A DNA stretch of 64,000 nt from Litoreibacter albidus (GTDB lineage Bacteria > Pseudomonadota > Alphaproteobacteria > Rhodobacterales > Rhodobacteraceae), in contig NZ_FNOI01000011.1 of assembly GCF_900107015.1 (NCBI RefSeq), positions 23,502 through 87,501 of the forward strand, read 5' to 3'. Shown here piece after piece: positions 46,122 to 55,479 of the stretch; position 1 is the stretch's first letter, and each line of letters opens with the position of its first letter. Below the pieces are notes generated by a model that saw only the letters and a list, made by a program, of their open reading frames with translations, searched no databases and had not been told where the DNA came from. The position numbers and the translations under genes are program-made.

Positions 46122-47443
46122 TGGAAAGCAGTCTTGTTCTTATCGGAATGTTTTCCGCGTTGATGGTGCTTATGCTCAGCGGGGCGGGATTGGCCTTTGT
46201 GTTGGGCGCTATCGCCTTTTTGGCAACCGCAACCCTTTGGGGGCCGAGCGCGCTAATCGTCACCGTCCTTAACACGTTCGAGACGATGACGTCCGAGGCG
46301 TTGATGGCCATTCCGCTCTATGTGTTGATGGCCGCGATTTTGCAAAAGTCGCAGATTATCGACGACCTTTATGCCGCAATGGAAATCTGGTTCGGCAGGG
46401 TGTCGGGCGGCTTGGCTATCGGGACGGTGGTGATCTGCACCATCATGGCCGCGATGACCGGTGTTGTTGGCGCAGCGGTGGCGGCGATGGGAATTCTGGC
46501 GTTGCCGTCAATGTTGTCACGTGGCTACCACCCGCCGCTGGCCTTGGGGTCCATTTGCGCGGGTGGGACTTTGGGCATCCTGATCCCGCCGTCGGTGGTG
46601 ACGATCGTTTATGCGATTACCGCGCAAATCTCGATTGGCCAGATGTTTATCGCGGGTATCTTGCCCGGGCTGATCCTTGCGTTCGGCTACTGTAGCTACA
46701 TCTGGGTGCGCGTCCGGTTGAACCCTGCGTTGGCACCCATGCCAGTGGGCGTCAGTGCGATCCCGCTTGGCGAAAAACTAGCCGCCTTGCGCCATCTGGT
46801 GTTGCCTGCGTTTGTGATCCTGTCGGTGTTGGGCACGATTTATGCGGGGATTGCGACGCCGACCGAAGCCGCCGCCGTCGGTGTTTTGGGTGCCATGCTG
46901 TCCGCGCTTTTGTCGGGTCGGTTGCGATTGTCCAACCTGAACGCCGCCGCCACGGACACCCTGCGCGTGACGGCGATGATCCTGTGGATCACGCTTGGGG
47001 CCAAGGCGTTTATTTCGGTTTTCGTCGCGACGGGCGGGGCAGATTCCGTGCTCAACTTCGTTGAGGGGTTGGAGGCATCGCGCTACGTGGTGTTGCTGGC
47101 GATGCTGCTGGTGTTGATCTTCCTTGGCCTGTTCTTGGACGAAATTGGCATCATCTTGCTCTGTGTGCCGGTGTTCGTGCCGATCATCAAAACCTTGGGC
47201 TTTGATCCGCTTTGGTTCGGTGTGTTGTTCATGGTCACGGCGCAGATGGCGTACATCACGCCGCCCTTTGGCTACACGTTGTTCTACCTTAAGGGCGTGC
47301 TTCCTGACGGGATTGGCATCGGCCAAGTCTACCGTGGGGTGATCCCGTTCTTCCTGATCCAGGTCGTGGTTTTGATCTTGTTCGTCCTGTTCCCCGATCT
47401 GGTCACATGGCTGCCGGAGCAAGCCGCGAACAGGGTGAAGTAG
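46121..47443 (+). CDS. TRAP transporter large membrane subunit (DctM family)
   Basis: The 440-residue protein has about twelve hydrophobic helices with the DctM hallmarks MAIPLYVLMAAILQ, TGVVGAAVAAMGILALPSMLSRGY, LGILIPPSVVTIVYAITAQISIGQMFIAGILPG and TPTEAAAVGVLGAM. It forms the ion-driven transport channel. ATG 46121 overlaps dctQ; an earlier frame lies inside that gene. Confidence 0.93.
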   Translation: MESSLVLIGMFSALMVLMLSGAGLAFVLGAIAFLATATLWGPSALIVTVLNTFETMTSEALMAIPLYVLMAAILQKSQIIDDLYAAMEIWFGRVSGGLAIGTVVICTIMAAMTGVVGAAVAAMGILALPSMLSRGYHPPLALGSICAGGTLGILIPPSVVTIVYAITAQISIGQMFIAGILPGLILAFGYCSYIWVRVRLNPALAPMPVGVSAIPLGEKLAALRHLVLPAFVILSVLGTIYAGIATPTEAAAVGVLGAMLSALLSGRLRLSNLNAAATDTLRVTAMILWITLGAKAFISVFVATGGADSVLNFVEGLEASRYVVLLAMLLVLIFLGLFLDEIGIILLCVPVFVPIIKTLGFDPLWFGVLFMVTAQMAYITPPFGYTLFYLKGVLPDGIGIGQVYRGVIPFFLIQVVVLILFVLFPDLVTWLPEQAANRVK

Positions 47444-47448
47444 CCGGT

Positions 47449-48750
47449 TTAGGGTCGATTGATCACCACCATGTCGCGGTCTGGAATGGCGATGGTCATG
47501 CCAAGTGCGGCGGCCATGTGTTTGGCTTGCTCTGCGATGGCGTCGTCCACGGGCTTTCGGGCGGGGCCTGCGGCCTCACCGATGCGGGCGACAATTGCGG
47601 TGACGATTTCGCACATCCGGTTGTGTAGGGCTGGCGTCATGCGCGGGTATCCGAGGTCTTGGGTGAAGCGGGCGATGTCGCTGGCCGTGATGTTATCCGT
47701 CATCTGAGCCGCGCCGATGTCAAAGGACAATTGATGCGTTACCTGATCGTCGATCAGGGTGGGTACCACGTCATAGACGGGGGCGAGCGTGGGGCGGGGC
47801 GTGGTATAAATGAGCGCGTGGTTCTTCGCGTGATTGTCCGTGTTGCCCATGAGAATGTTGAGCAGCGTGACCTCCAGAAAGGCTTGTCGAGAGCGCCCGG
47901 GATTGTCGGTTTGACGCAGCAATGCGCCGATGGCTGCGGCTGAAAACACGCGCGGTGGGATGCCGTTGCGCTGGTACTTGAGCGTGGGGCCGAGGCCGAG
48001 CGCCTGACAGAAATCCTCCTGATGAAGCCGCGTGACCGCGTCGCCGCTTACCTGCCGATCAAAGCGGGTGATGAGCAGGCCCTTCAGGTCATCGTCCCCG
48101 ATGATCTTTGTCTGTGCGACGGGGTGGTTTTGCAGATCCGCCATCATCCCCATCAGCAAGTGTTCGTCGCCGACCACGCGCATTTGCGCGGGGCGGGGCA
48201 CTTTCAAGATGTGGGTCGTGGGCACGTTAAGGCCCGCCTTTGGCAGGGCAAAACGCCCGTCGGGCAGAAGCGTGAGTGCTACTTTTCCTTGAACACCAGC
48301 CAGCGGCGACGGGTCGTTGGTATCGTCCGGCACGCGGCGGTGATCGCGCAGGGACGTCATAAGACGCAGCAAGTCGTCGTTGCTTAGCGGGTCGTAATCG
48401 GTGCTAAGCGCGCCGGGCTGTTTTGCCGGACCTGCCCCGCGTTGCACGCAGGAAATCGCGCCGGGACAGTCCGCGCCGAGGTGGTAGAGCAGCCCGACGA
48501 CATCGGAGAAATCCAACCGGTGACGGGCCATGATCTGTTCGCGCTGCGCGTTCTCGAACAGCAGGTTGGCGAAAAAACTGCGCGTGGCGGTATCGTCGTA
48601 AGGGGCCTCGCGCAGGGGGAGCGATAGGGACAGCGGATGGGCGGGCGCGTCACTCAGATACTGAAAGCTGGTCGCGCCCGCGTCGTCGCGGGTTAAGCGG
48701 CCAACGGGATCGGGCGCGCCGTCAAGAAAGACGTCTAGGTCCAGTGCCAT
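47449..48750 (-). CDS. hipA: HipA-family kinase toxin
   Basis: The 433-residue protein has the HipA N-subdomain (VGRLTRDDAGATSFQYL, DTATRSFFANLLFEN) and kinase core. LAGVQGKVALT resembles the glycine-rich loop, GNTDNHAKNHAL holds the catalytic Asp/Asn, and APVYDVVP carries the metal-binding Asp. HipA kinases slow growth by phosphorylating targets such as glutamyl-tRNA synthetase. It follows hipB by two bases, as in hipBA systems. It likely stabilises the replicon or promotes persistence. Confidence 0.92.
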   Translation of the reverse strand: MALDLDVFLDGAPDPVGRLTRDDAGATSFQYLSDAPAHPLSLSLPLREAPYDDTATRSFFANLLFENAQREQIMARHRLDFSDVVGLLYHLGADCPGAISCVQRGAGPAKQPGALSTDYDPLSNDDLLRLMTSLRDHRRVPDDTNDPSPLAGVQGKVALTLLPDGRFALPKAGLNVPTTHILKVPRPAQMRVVGDEHLLMGMMADLQNHPVAQTKIIGDDDLKGLLITRFDRQVSGDAVTRLHQEDFCQALGLGPTLKYQRNGIPPRVFSAAAIGALLRQTDNPGRSRQAFLEVTLLNILMGNTDNHAKNHALIYTTPRPTLAPVYDVVPTLIDDQVTHQLSFDIGAAQMTDNITASDIARFTQDLGYPRMTPALHNRMCEIVTAIVARIGEAAGPARKPVDDAIAEQAKHMAAALGMTIAIPDRDMVVINRP

Positions 48751-48752
48751 GA

Positions 48753-48971
48753 TCAGTCGCCAGCCGTCAGGCGCAGGCCGAGGTCTTGGCAGAGTTGCAG
48801 CACCAAACCGATGCGCGCGGTGTCCTTGCCGTTCTCAATCGCGCCAAGCGTCGGTAGAGATATGCCGCTTTGCATAGCCACCTCACTTTGCCGCAAGCCA
48901 AGCGCCAGCCTGCGCGCGCGAATGGCGCGGCCAAGGGAGGCTGGGTCTGTGATCGGGGTAGTGGTTTGCAT
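48753..48971 (-). CDS. hipB: HipB-family antitoxin/repressor
   Basis: The 72-residue protein begins at ATG 48971. Its Cro/CI-type HTH is LGRAIRARRLALGLRQSEVAMQSGISLPTLGAIENGK. It neutralises HipA and represses the operon. A longer frame to 49037 would start inside the upstream operator palindrome, so the shorter start is preferred. Confidence 0.88.
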   Translation of the reverse strand: MQTTTPITDPASLGRAIRARRLALGLRQSEVAMQSGISLPTLGAIENGKDTARIGLVLQLCQDLGLRLTAGD

Positions 48972-48983
48972 TTTGCGGCCAAT

Positions 48984-49047
48984 ATCAATGATCGTTGATG
49001 TTGGGGCCTGTATGAGGGCTTTCGCGTAATATGTCAACGATCGTTAA
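48984..49047. promoter_or_regulatory. Paired hipBA operator palindromes
   Basis: ATCAATGATCGTTGAT (48984-48999, one mismatch pair) and AACGATCGTT (49036-49045, perfect) share the AACGATCGTT-type core and have centres 49 bp apart. They lie just upstream of hipB, as expected for HipB autoregulation. Confidence 0.7.
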
Positions 49048-49073
49048 TATTGCGAGCGCAGCGCGCTGCCGAT

Positions 49074-49694
49074 CTAGGTAATCGGCAGCATCACGTTGGC
49101 CTTATAAGCGGGGCGGTCAGCAAGCTCCTCCCACCAGCGGCGCAGGTTCGGCAGATCGGGGCGCGTGAAATTCATGGAGTGCCAGCGGTAGGCAGCGCAG
49201 CCGAGCGGGATATCCGCCATGCTGAGATGATCGCCCAGAATGAAACGGGAGGTCGCCAAATGCTGATCGAGAATGGCCCAACGTTTCGCTCCGGCGTCTA
49301 TCGCGGCGGTGATCTTTGCAGGCTCAACTTGGTCGGATGGCGTGCGGATCAATTGCCAGAATAGCGTGGTCATGGGCGGGTGCAGGGTGGTTTGGTACCA
49401 ATCCATCCATTGATCGGCCAAGCCGTGGGTTTTGGTGTTGGGCAGCACCCAAGGCGCAGCGCCGTAGGCGGCACAAAGGTAGCGCACGATGGCGTTGGAT
49501 TCCCACAAGGTGAAATCCTCGTCAATCAGAACGGGGATAGTGCCGTTGGGGTTCATCTTGCGGAAGGCATCGGTATCGGTCCCGCCGAACGCGCCGCCAA
49601 TGTCGGCGCGCTCCACGTCTAGGCCAAGCTCTGCGGCGCACCACATGACCTTTTGCACGTTTACGGAATTCGGGCGGCCTAGAATTTTTATCAT
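49074..49694 (-). CDS. Glutathione S-transferase family protein
   Basis: The 206-residue GST has the N-terminal motif ILGRPNSVNVQKVMWCAAELG and NPNGTIPVLIDEDFTLWESNAIVRYL, and the C-terminal SRFILGDHLSMADIPLGC. ATG 49694 is used rather than the longer frame into the neighbour. It forms a pair with the next GST, likely in one transcript. Confidence 0.92.
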   Translation of the reverse strand: MIKILGRPNSVNVQKVMWCAAELGLDVERADIGGAFGGTDTDAFRKMNPNGTIPVLIDEDFTLWESNAIVRYLCAAYGAAPWVLPNTKTHGLADQWMDWYQTTLHPPMTTLFWQLIRTPSDQVEPAKITAAIDAGAKRWAILDQHLATSRFILGDHLSMADIPLGCAAYRWHSMNFTRPDLPNLRRWWEELADRPAYKANVMLPIT

Positions 49695-49704
49695 CGGATG
49701 TCCT

Positions 49705-50334
49705 TTAGCCTTGCGGGATTTCGCCAGCGGGATGGGGCACGTCGTAGCCTTTTTGTACGGCGGGCCGTTGCGCCAAACGCTGATACCACACCCGCACGTT
49801 TGGATAATCGGCAAGGTTGATCTGGTGCCATTCGTGGCGCGCAACCCACGGCCAGATTGCCATATCCGCGATGGAGTATTCGGAACCGATAAATTCGCGC
49901 TGCTCCAGATGCTTGTTCAGCACGCCGTAAAGGCGGCCAACTTCTGTTCTGAAGCGATCTTCCGCGTAGGCGGATTTGCCGGGGTTGTTTTTTAGGTAGT
50001 GGTGGGCCTGCCCTGCCATCGGGCCCAAGCCGCCCATTTGCCACATCAGCCACTGAAACACCTCTGCGCGGTCCTTCGGATCCTGTGGCAAAAAGCGGTT
50101 ATGCTGCTCCGCCAGATAAAGCAGGATCGCACCGGACTCGAACAGGTTCACGCCAGTCTTGGAGTCGGAGATCGCGGGGACCTTGTTGTTCGGGCTGACG
50201 GCAAGGAAATCTGGCGCGAACTGATCCCCGTTACCGATGTCGATGGTGTGCACATTGTAATCCAGCCCCAGCTCCTCCAGCAGGATCGACACCTTGCGGC
50301 AATTGGGGGTGGGCCAAGCGTAAAAATCAATCAT
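49705..50334 (-). CDS. Glutathione S-transferase (YfcG/nu-type)
   Basis: The 209-residue GST has FYAWPTPNCRKVSILLEELGLDY and NNKVPAI...LFESGAILLYLAEQ, then REFIGSEYSIADMAIWPWV in the C-terminal helical half. The overall pattern is like YfcG/YghU disulphide-bond reductases. It is ten bases upstream of the other GST. Substrate unknown. Confidence 0.92.
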   Translation of the reverse strand: MIDFYAWPTPNCRKVSILLEELGLDYNVHTIDIGNGDQFAPDFLAVSPNNKVPAISDSKTGVNLFESGAILLYLAEQHNRFLPQDPKDRAEVFQWLMWQMGGLGPMAGQAHHYLKNNPGKSAYAEDRFRTEVGRLYGVLNKHLEQREFIGSEYSIADMAIWPWVARHEWHQINLADYPNVRVWYQRLAQRPAVQKGYDVPHPAGEIPQG

Positions 50335-50544
50335 GGGACTTCCTTCATGGAGAGTGATGGCGTTTCAGGGAATTAGAAAGCACCACTCGCGGATGGCCGC
50401 AATGCGCAATCGGGTGTGGACCGCTGATCCGCCGTCTTCTGTCGATAGTATCGTGTGATTTCTGAACATCAAATGTTGGCAGCTCGTCAAATATGGAACG
50501 GTATTGGCTGCCGTGGATGGCGGATCTACAAAACTAGGGGCTAT

Positions 50545-51879
50545 TCATCTTCGAAAAAACACGGCTGCGCTAAGGGCAGCTGCCATTGCAAATTCGACCC
50601 AAAGTAAGGTTTTGGCAACATCGTAAATGTCGCCATCTATCCGCAGTATCCACCAGAGACAAACAATCTTGAAAAAGGCCTTGAAGATTGCTGCGCCAAA
50701 AACGGCGCGTTGGCGGCCGTGCAGTAAGAGTATCTGTGTGAGAAGTAGCGCAAGGACTAATGGACCGAGGCTCAAGGCGTGAAGGCGAAAGATTTCTGCC
50801 GTGAGCGCTGTCGCCGCACTGTCGAAGGCCCCGCGTTCAAATACCAGTCGGGTGATTGGCTCGGCCCCTAGCGCCAATACCGCGCCGATGGCGGTAGCTC
50901 CAACCGCGATGGCGGCGATCTGGACCACGTGCCCGCGCGCCAGCCTGCCGGTGTCGCGGATGGCGCGGCCCATACGGGGGGCGAGGGTGAGGTTGGTGGA
51001 GGTGGCAAGAATGGCGGCCACGGCCATGACTAGCGCATAGCTGTATTCTAGCCCTGCTAGCATGCCCTCACCCATGCCCGAAGCCACGGCGCGGTCTAGT
51101 AGTCTACCGGCGGAGAGAAAGAGCTGGGAGAGCAGCACCAGCCCGATGGCACTAAGCGTTGGTGAAAGCGCATCTAGGCGCTCTGGGGCGGCAAGGCTTA
51201 CAGTGACTCGTCGCCTGTCACGCGCTCCAAGTGCGAGGATGTGGACGCCAAGCACCGTGGCTCCTCCGAGGGCAGCGGCATAGGCTGGAGCCATGAGATC
51301 GCGCCAGCCGAAGACGAGCACGAAGGCTAGCAGCGCCAGTACGAAACCGCCCGAACGCATCACTTGTGAGGCAGCGCCAGGCCAAACGCGACCCCTTGTG
51401 CTCATCAGCGCGCGCATCGGCAGGGACAGAACAACGAAAAGAAAGGTGAGCCAGCAGACTTGCCCCGCGACCACCAACTGGGCGTGCTCGTCAGGGCTCA
51501 TGCCCGGGGCGAGAAGCCGAGCTTGCCATGGCATCGTGAAAACGCCAAGGAGGAAAACGATGCCGGAAAAAGCCAGTGTGGCCCAGATCGCGCAACGTAA
51601 CGCATGGGCTGGGTGTCCCCGCTCACCGGTTAGGAGGAGGCGAATTAGGATGGCGACGAACGAGACGGCAAGACTGTCGCTAAGAACGCTGGGCAGTCCG
51701 AAGGCTACGCGGAAGATCTCGATCTCCCGCGTGGTGCCGAAGAGATAAGCCAACACCACCTCGCGTGCGAACCCGGCGAACAACCCGGTCGCGACGAGGG
51801 CGGGGATGAGAAGCCTCACGACCATTATATTCAGAAAACGTTCACTGGAGTGAGCAGAAGTGGATGTATATTTGTTCAT
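50545..51879 (-). CDS. Lipid-linked oligosaccharide flippase (MurJ/Wzx type)
   Basis: The 444-residue membrane protein has about 12 helices and the MviN/MurJ-like N-terminus FAREVVLAYLFGTTREIEIFRVAFGLPSVLSDSLA. Last gene of the polysaccharide operon, directly abutting the EpsG-type gene. In this context it would flip the undecaprenyl-linked repeat unit. A second MurJ copy would be expected on the chromosome for cell-wall synthesis. Confidence 0.82.
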   Translation of the reverse strand: MNKYTSTSAHSSERFLNIMVVRLLIPALVATGLFAGFAREVVLAYLFGTTREIEIFRVAFGLPSVLSDSLAVSFVAILIRLLLTGERGHPAHALRCAIWATLAFSGIVFLLGVFTMPWQARLLAPGMSPDEHAQLVVAGQVCWLTFLFVVLSLPMRALMSTRGRVWPGAASQVMRSGGFVLALLAFVLVFGWRDLMAPAYAAALGGATVLGVHILALGARDRRRVTVSLAAPERLDALSPTLSAIGLVLLSQLFLSAGRLLDRAVASGMGEGMLAGLEYSYALVMAVAAILATSTNLTLAPRMGRAIRDTGRLARGHVVQIAAIAVGATAIGAVLALGAEPITRLVFERGAFDSAATALTAEIFRLHALSLGPLVLALLLTQILLLHGRQRAVFGAAIFKAFFKIVCLWWILRIDGDIYDVAKTLLWVEFAMAAALSAAVFFRR

Positions 51880-53034
51880 CTAAAACGCGGCTCGACTGCG
51901 CAAAATTGAGTTGAGCCGATCTTGTCGGTCAGGTCCGTCGCTTTTTAACTCCCAAATCTGAAACCAGAGGTAATTCTGGTAGGGCACGTACATGAAGCTT
52001 GTTGCTTTGGTGAGCGAAGCTGCAAAGAAAATAAAGCCCAAAATGATGACCGTGGTTCTGATGAAAATTGGATTTTTCGTATGAGGTGAAAACAGGAGCA
52101 ATGCAGCAACTGTTATAATTTCGTACAGCATACGGTTACGCATCGTTGTGATTGCGAACCCTGCGATGGCGATGGCGATTAGAACTAATAGAAATGTCGA
52201 GAGGTCTCGGACGATCGAATTCTGGTTTTTTTGATTCACAAATAGAAAGTAACCGAGGACCAAATAAACAGAAATAGCAAACAATGTTTCCAACATGTTG
52301 AAGTCGAACTGCCTAACCTCCGTATAGTAGGTTAACTTTGTGGCGAGAAAGCCTGGAACAATGCCAGAAAGAAGTGAAGCCAGTGCTGTAAACCCGATTG
52401 CGTTAATGGCTATGGCAACGATAAGCGCGAAAGCGAGCAAGACGCGCGTCAGACGGCGTGTTGAACCTACCAGCAGGAAAATGATTGCAAAAATCGCCGA
52501 AGACCCTTGGAAAAAAGGCGACAGTATGAGAAATGCAAACCCCCTAATCTTGCGACCTTCAAGGGTGAAGGATATGCCAAGATTCAGAATAGACAGTGAA
52601 ACCATTTGCCTCAGGGTCGAGAACTCCAAGGTGAAAAGCAAGAAAAGATGGATGACAAAGAAAGCTGCGACAGTGTTGGTATCTATGAGCTTGCCTAGGC
52701 GCGCGGTCGAGTAAACGAACAGTAAGAAAAGAGCACAGTAAAATACTTCGTAAATGCCAAGAATGTGCGCGCCCATATAGGAAAAAAGGACGTAAAGCGG
52801 TTCATGTTGGTAAATTCCAACATAAATAAAGAAGTTTTCGAAGAACTCTCCGGGCGGAATTTCTGAAAAGTGTTGAAACTGCCTAGCATAGACGTGCCAG
52901 TCGAAACCAATTTCATATTTGAAACCCACGATTAGGAGCGTGGGAACAAAAAACAAAACCTTGCGCACTACATTGCCCGGGGAAAGGATGCTCGCCCATG
53001 CGGTTGTCGAAAGGAGAAACAAATAGGCAGTCAT
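51880..53034 (-). CDS. EpsG-type polysaccharide polymerase (Wzy-like)
   Basis: The 384-residue protein is strongly hydrophobic, with about ten helices and the EpsG pattern VGFKYEIGFDWHVYARQFQ near the N-terminus. Such proteins join repeat units in the periplasm. The gene is visibly richer in A/T than its neighbours, common for Wzy genes and consistent with separate acquisition. Assignment is by topology, motif and context. Confidence 0.8.
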   Translation of the reverse strand: MTAYLFLLSTTAWASILSPGNVVRKVLFFVPTLLIVGFKYEIGFDWHVYARQFQHFSEIPPGEFFENFFIYVGIYQHEPLYVLFSYMGAHILGIYEVFYCALFLLFVYSTARLGKLIDTNTVAAFFVIHLFLLFTLEFSTLRQMVSLSILNLGISFTLEGRKIRGFAFLILSPFFQGSSAIFAIIFLLVGSTRRLTRVLLAFALIVAIAINAIGFTALASLLSGIVPGFLATKLTYYTEVRQFDFNMLETLFAISVYLVLGYFLFVNQKNQNSIVRDLSTFLLVLIAIAIAGFAITTMRNRMLYEIITVAALLLFSPHTKNPIFIRTTVIILGFIFFAASLTKATSFMYVPYQNYLWFQIWELKSDGPDRQDRLNSILRSRAAF

Positions 53035-53158
53035 TGTGTCAGTGCTCCGGCCTGCTCGCTCTGTTCCTAGTCGTATCCATAGAAGTTGTAGCAGGCTCCA
53101 TGGGTAATTCGCTCGAATTGTAAAGTCGATCCCGAAGTGGGTGTTAGTAATAGATGTG
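53035..53158. other. Spacer in the polysaccharide operon
   Basis: This 124-bp gap is the largest inside the operon. It holds no recognisable gene or terminator, but it could carry an internal promoter for the EpsG-type and flippase genes. Confidence 0.3.
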
Positions 53159-54340
53159 TCAGTAGCGCTTGATCTTGCGGGAGGGGGCCAGCTCAGCGAC
53201 TATCTGGGGCCAGTTGGTTCTTTCGGGGGCGGTGCTGACGGCACTTGGCGGGGCGGCGAGCAGGGTTTCTAGTGCCGTGGCGATGGCCTCGGGGTTGGCC
53301 GCGCTCGGAACCGCGCCGAGGCCTCGCTGCTCAAGTTCGCGTGCCATCTGGCTTTCGGGTTCCACCAACGCGAGGATGCGTAGGCCAAGATCGAGATAGG
53401 TGGATACCTTGGAAGGATAGGCGACGCGGTAGATGTTGGCGCTCAGCGATACCAGCCCAATATCGGCCCCGCTTATAATGCCGCGCGCCTGGGCGAATGG
53501 CAGGAAGGGAGCAAAACGCACTTGCGGGTGGTCCTTCCAGCGAGCCTTGAGCTTTGCCAAAGCCACACCGTCACCTAAAAACATCAATTCTAGTTCGGGA
53601 TGATCGTCGAAACACTGTGCTATTCCTTCGGCTAGAAGTGGCAGATTTTGAAAGCGCCCAAGGTTGCCGGCGAAGATCACTCGCGTCGTGCCTGCCGGTT
53701 TAATTAGTTCTGGCGGCGGCGCGATTGGGTCATGGTCGGAGTCAAGCGCCGGGTTGTTGATTAGGGTGATCGGCAACGGCCCAAGTCCGCGCGCGCGCAA
53801 GGTCTCCGCCATGTCCTCGGACAGGGTTACGATAACTTCCGATCGACGGAGGGTTTGGTTGTCCAGCCATCGAAGTAAGCGCATTGTTGCGCCGCGTCCC
53901 ATACGTCCGCCGCTACAAACGGACAACTCTGGATGGATATCCTGTATGTGATAGATGAATTTGGCCCCGACAATTCTCGCTGCTAGGCTCGCCGACCAAG
54001 CGGCCATGACTGGAGGAAAGGTCGAGGCGGTGACAACGTTCGGACGCAGGTACAGGATTTTCACGAAAAGCGCCCAGCAATAGAGCATTGCATTCGCCAG
54101 GCGGCGCAATGGATTGCACTTTTCATCGCTGAACACCCAGATACGCCGCACATTAAGCGCGCCTAGTTTTTCCTGTTTCGGAGTCTCTGTAGCACTGGCT
54201 TCGGTCCGGTAGGATGGCATTGAGGACAAGATGTGGACTTCGTGCCCAGCTTCAGCGAGTGCATCGCCAATGGTGCGCAACATTACTGCATAGGGTGCGG
54301 TGTCCGGCCAGAAAAACCGATGTGTTAGGAGAACCTTCAT
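53159..54340 (-). CDS. Family-4 glycosyltransferase (WbuB/WcaI-like)
   Basis: The 393-residue protein has a GT-B fold pattern: an N-terminal KVLLTHRFFWPDTAPYAVMLRTIGDALAEAGHEV and a C-terminal donor half with TTRVIFAGNLGRFQNLPLLAEGI, LMFLGDGVALAKLK and FAPFLPFAQARGIISGADIGLVSL. WbuB-type enzymes often add FucNAc, which fits the fnlABC genes here. Acceptor and linkage unknown. Confidence 0.88.
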   Translation of the reverse strand: MKVLLTHRFFWPDTAPYAVMLRTIGDALAEAGHEVHILSSMPSYRTEASATETPKQEKLGALNVRRIWVFSDEKCNPLRRLANAMLYCWALFVKILYLRPNVVTASTFPPVMAAWSASLAARIVGAKFIYHIQDIHPELSVCSGGRMGRGATMRLLRWLDNQTLRRSEVIVTLSEDMAETLRARGLGPLPITLINNPALDSDHDPIAPPPELIKPAGTTRVIFAGNLGRFQNLPLLAEGIAQCFDDHPELELMFLGDGVALAKLKARWKDHPQVRFAPFLPFAQARGIISGADIGLVSLSANIYRVAYPSKVSTYLDLGLRILALVEPESQMARELEQRGLGAVPSAANPEAIATALETLLAAPPSAVSTAPERTNWPQIVAELAPSRKIKRY

Positions 54341-54344
54341 ATTT

Positions 54345-55475
54345 TTAGATCTTGGCCAATAGGGTCTTGATGCGGTCGATTACCTCGCCCTGTTCGGCAT
54401 CTAGCATGTCGCTTCCCGAGGGCAGACAGAGTCCTGTATCAAATAGGTTCTCGTCGACTCTGGATCCGACATAGCGCGTTCCAGAAAATAGCGGCTGCAT
54501 GTGCATTGGTTTCCATAGAGGGCGGGATTCGATCTGGTGCTCCATCAGCATCTCGCGGATATTTTTGCTGGAGATGCCTGTTTGCTGCGGATCGACAGTG
54601 ATTGTTGTTAGCCATTTTGATGAATAGTATCCTTCAGGCTCCGGCATGAAGCTGATCCCAGGTATATTCAATTCAGCCTGATAGCGTTCATTGATCGCCC
54701 GACGCGCAGCGACCCTCATCTCCAACACTTCCATTTGCCCAATGCCAATCGCGGCGCAGACGTTGGAAAGGCGGTAGTTGTAGCCGAAGGTGGAGTGCTC
54801 GTAGTGTGGCGCAGGATCGCGTGCCTGTGTCGCGAGGAATCGCGCACCGTCCGCGATGTCCTTTGATTGAGTCACAAGCATGCCGCCACCTGAAGTGGTG
54901 ATGATTTTATTACCGTTGAACGACAAAATTGACGCGTCACCTCCCGTGCCGCATTTGCGCCCGTTTGTGTATGCGGCACCTAGGCTTTCAGCGCTGTCGA
55001 CGATCAATTTAACACCGTATTTTGAGGAAAGCGCTTCTAGCGGGTCTAGGTCGACGCTCTGGCCATAAAGGTCGGTTGGCACGATCGCTTTGGGAAGTTT
55101 TCCCGTCTTTGCCGCACTCTCCAGCGCCTCGCCGAGCAATGCCACATCGATAGTCCAGCTCTTGGGGTCAAGATCAAAAAAGACTGGTGTTGCCCCCATA
55201 TAAAGTACTGGGAAAATCCCGCCGGCAAAAGTCATCGAAGATATCCATACCTCGTCGCCTGCTTCAACCCCGACCAGCCGCAGCGCTAGATGTAGTGCTG
55301 CGGAACCGGAAGATAGGCCAACACAATGTACGCCACCCCCGAGATATTCGGCGACGGAAGCTTCAAAGGCGTCGAGTTGAGGACCTAGCGGTGCGATGAA
55401 ATTGCTTTCAAAGGCCTTAGCGACATAGGCCTCTTCGCGGCCGGACATGTGAGGGCGAGACAGCCAGATACGCAT
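54345..55475 (-). CDS. DegT/DnrJ/EryC1-family sugar aminotransferase
   Basis: The 376-residue protein begins at ATG 55475. It shows FVAPLGPQ-like substrate entry (NFIAPLGPQLDAFE), VGLSSGSAALHLALRL, TDLYGQSVDLDPL, DSAESLGAAYTNG and the PLP Lys segment LSFNGNKIITTSGGGM. It transfers an amino group to a 4-keto nucleotide sugar. The likely donor of that keto sugar is the FlaA1/CapD-type dehydratase or FnlA. Confidence 0.92.
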   Translation of the reverse strand: MRIWLSRPHMSGREEAYVAKAFESNFIAPLGPQLDAFEASVAEYLGGGVHCVGLSSGSAALHLALRLVGVEAGDEVWISSMTFAGGIFPVLYMGATPVFFDLDPKSWTIDVALLGEALESAAKTGKLPKAIVPTDLYGQSVDLDPLEALSSKYGVKLIVDSAESLGAAYTNGRKCGTGGDASILSFNGNKIITTSGGGMLVTQSKDIADGARFLATQARDPAPHYEHSTFGYNYRLSNVCAAIGIGQMEVLEMRVAARRAINERYQAELNIPGISFMPEPEGYYSSKWLTTITVDPQQTGISSKNIREMLMEHQIESRPLWKPMHMQPLFSGTRYVGSRVDENLFDTGLCLPSGSDMLDAEQGEVIDRIKTLLAKI

Positions 55476-55479
55476 TGGT

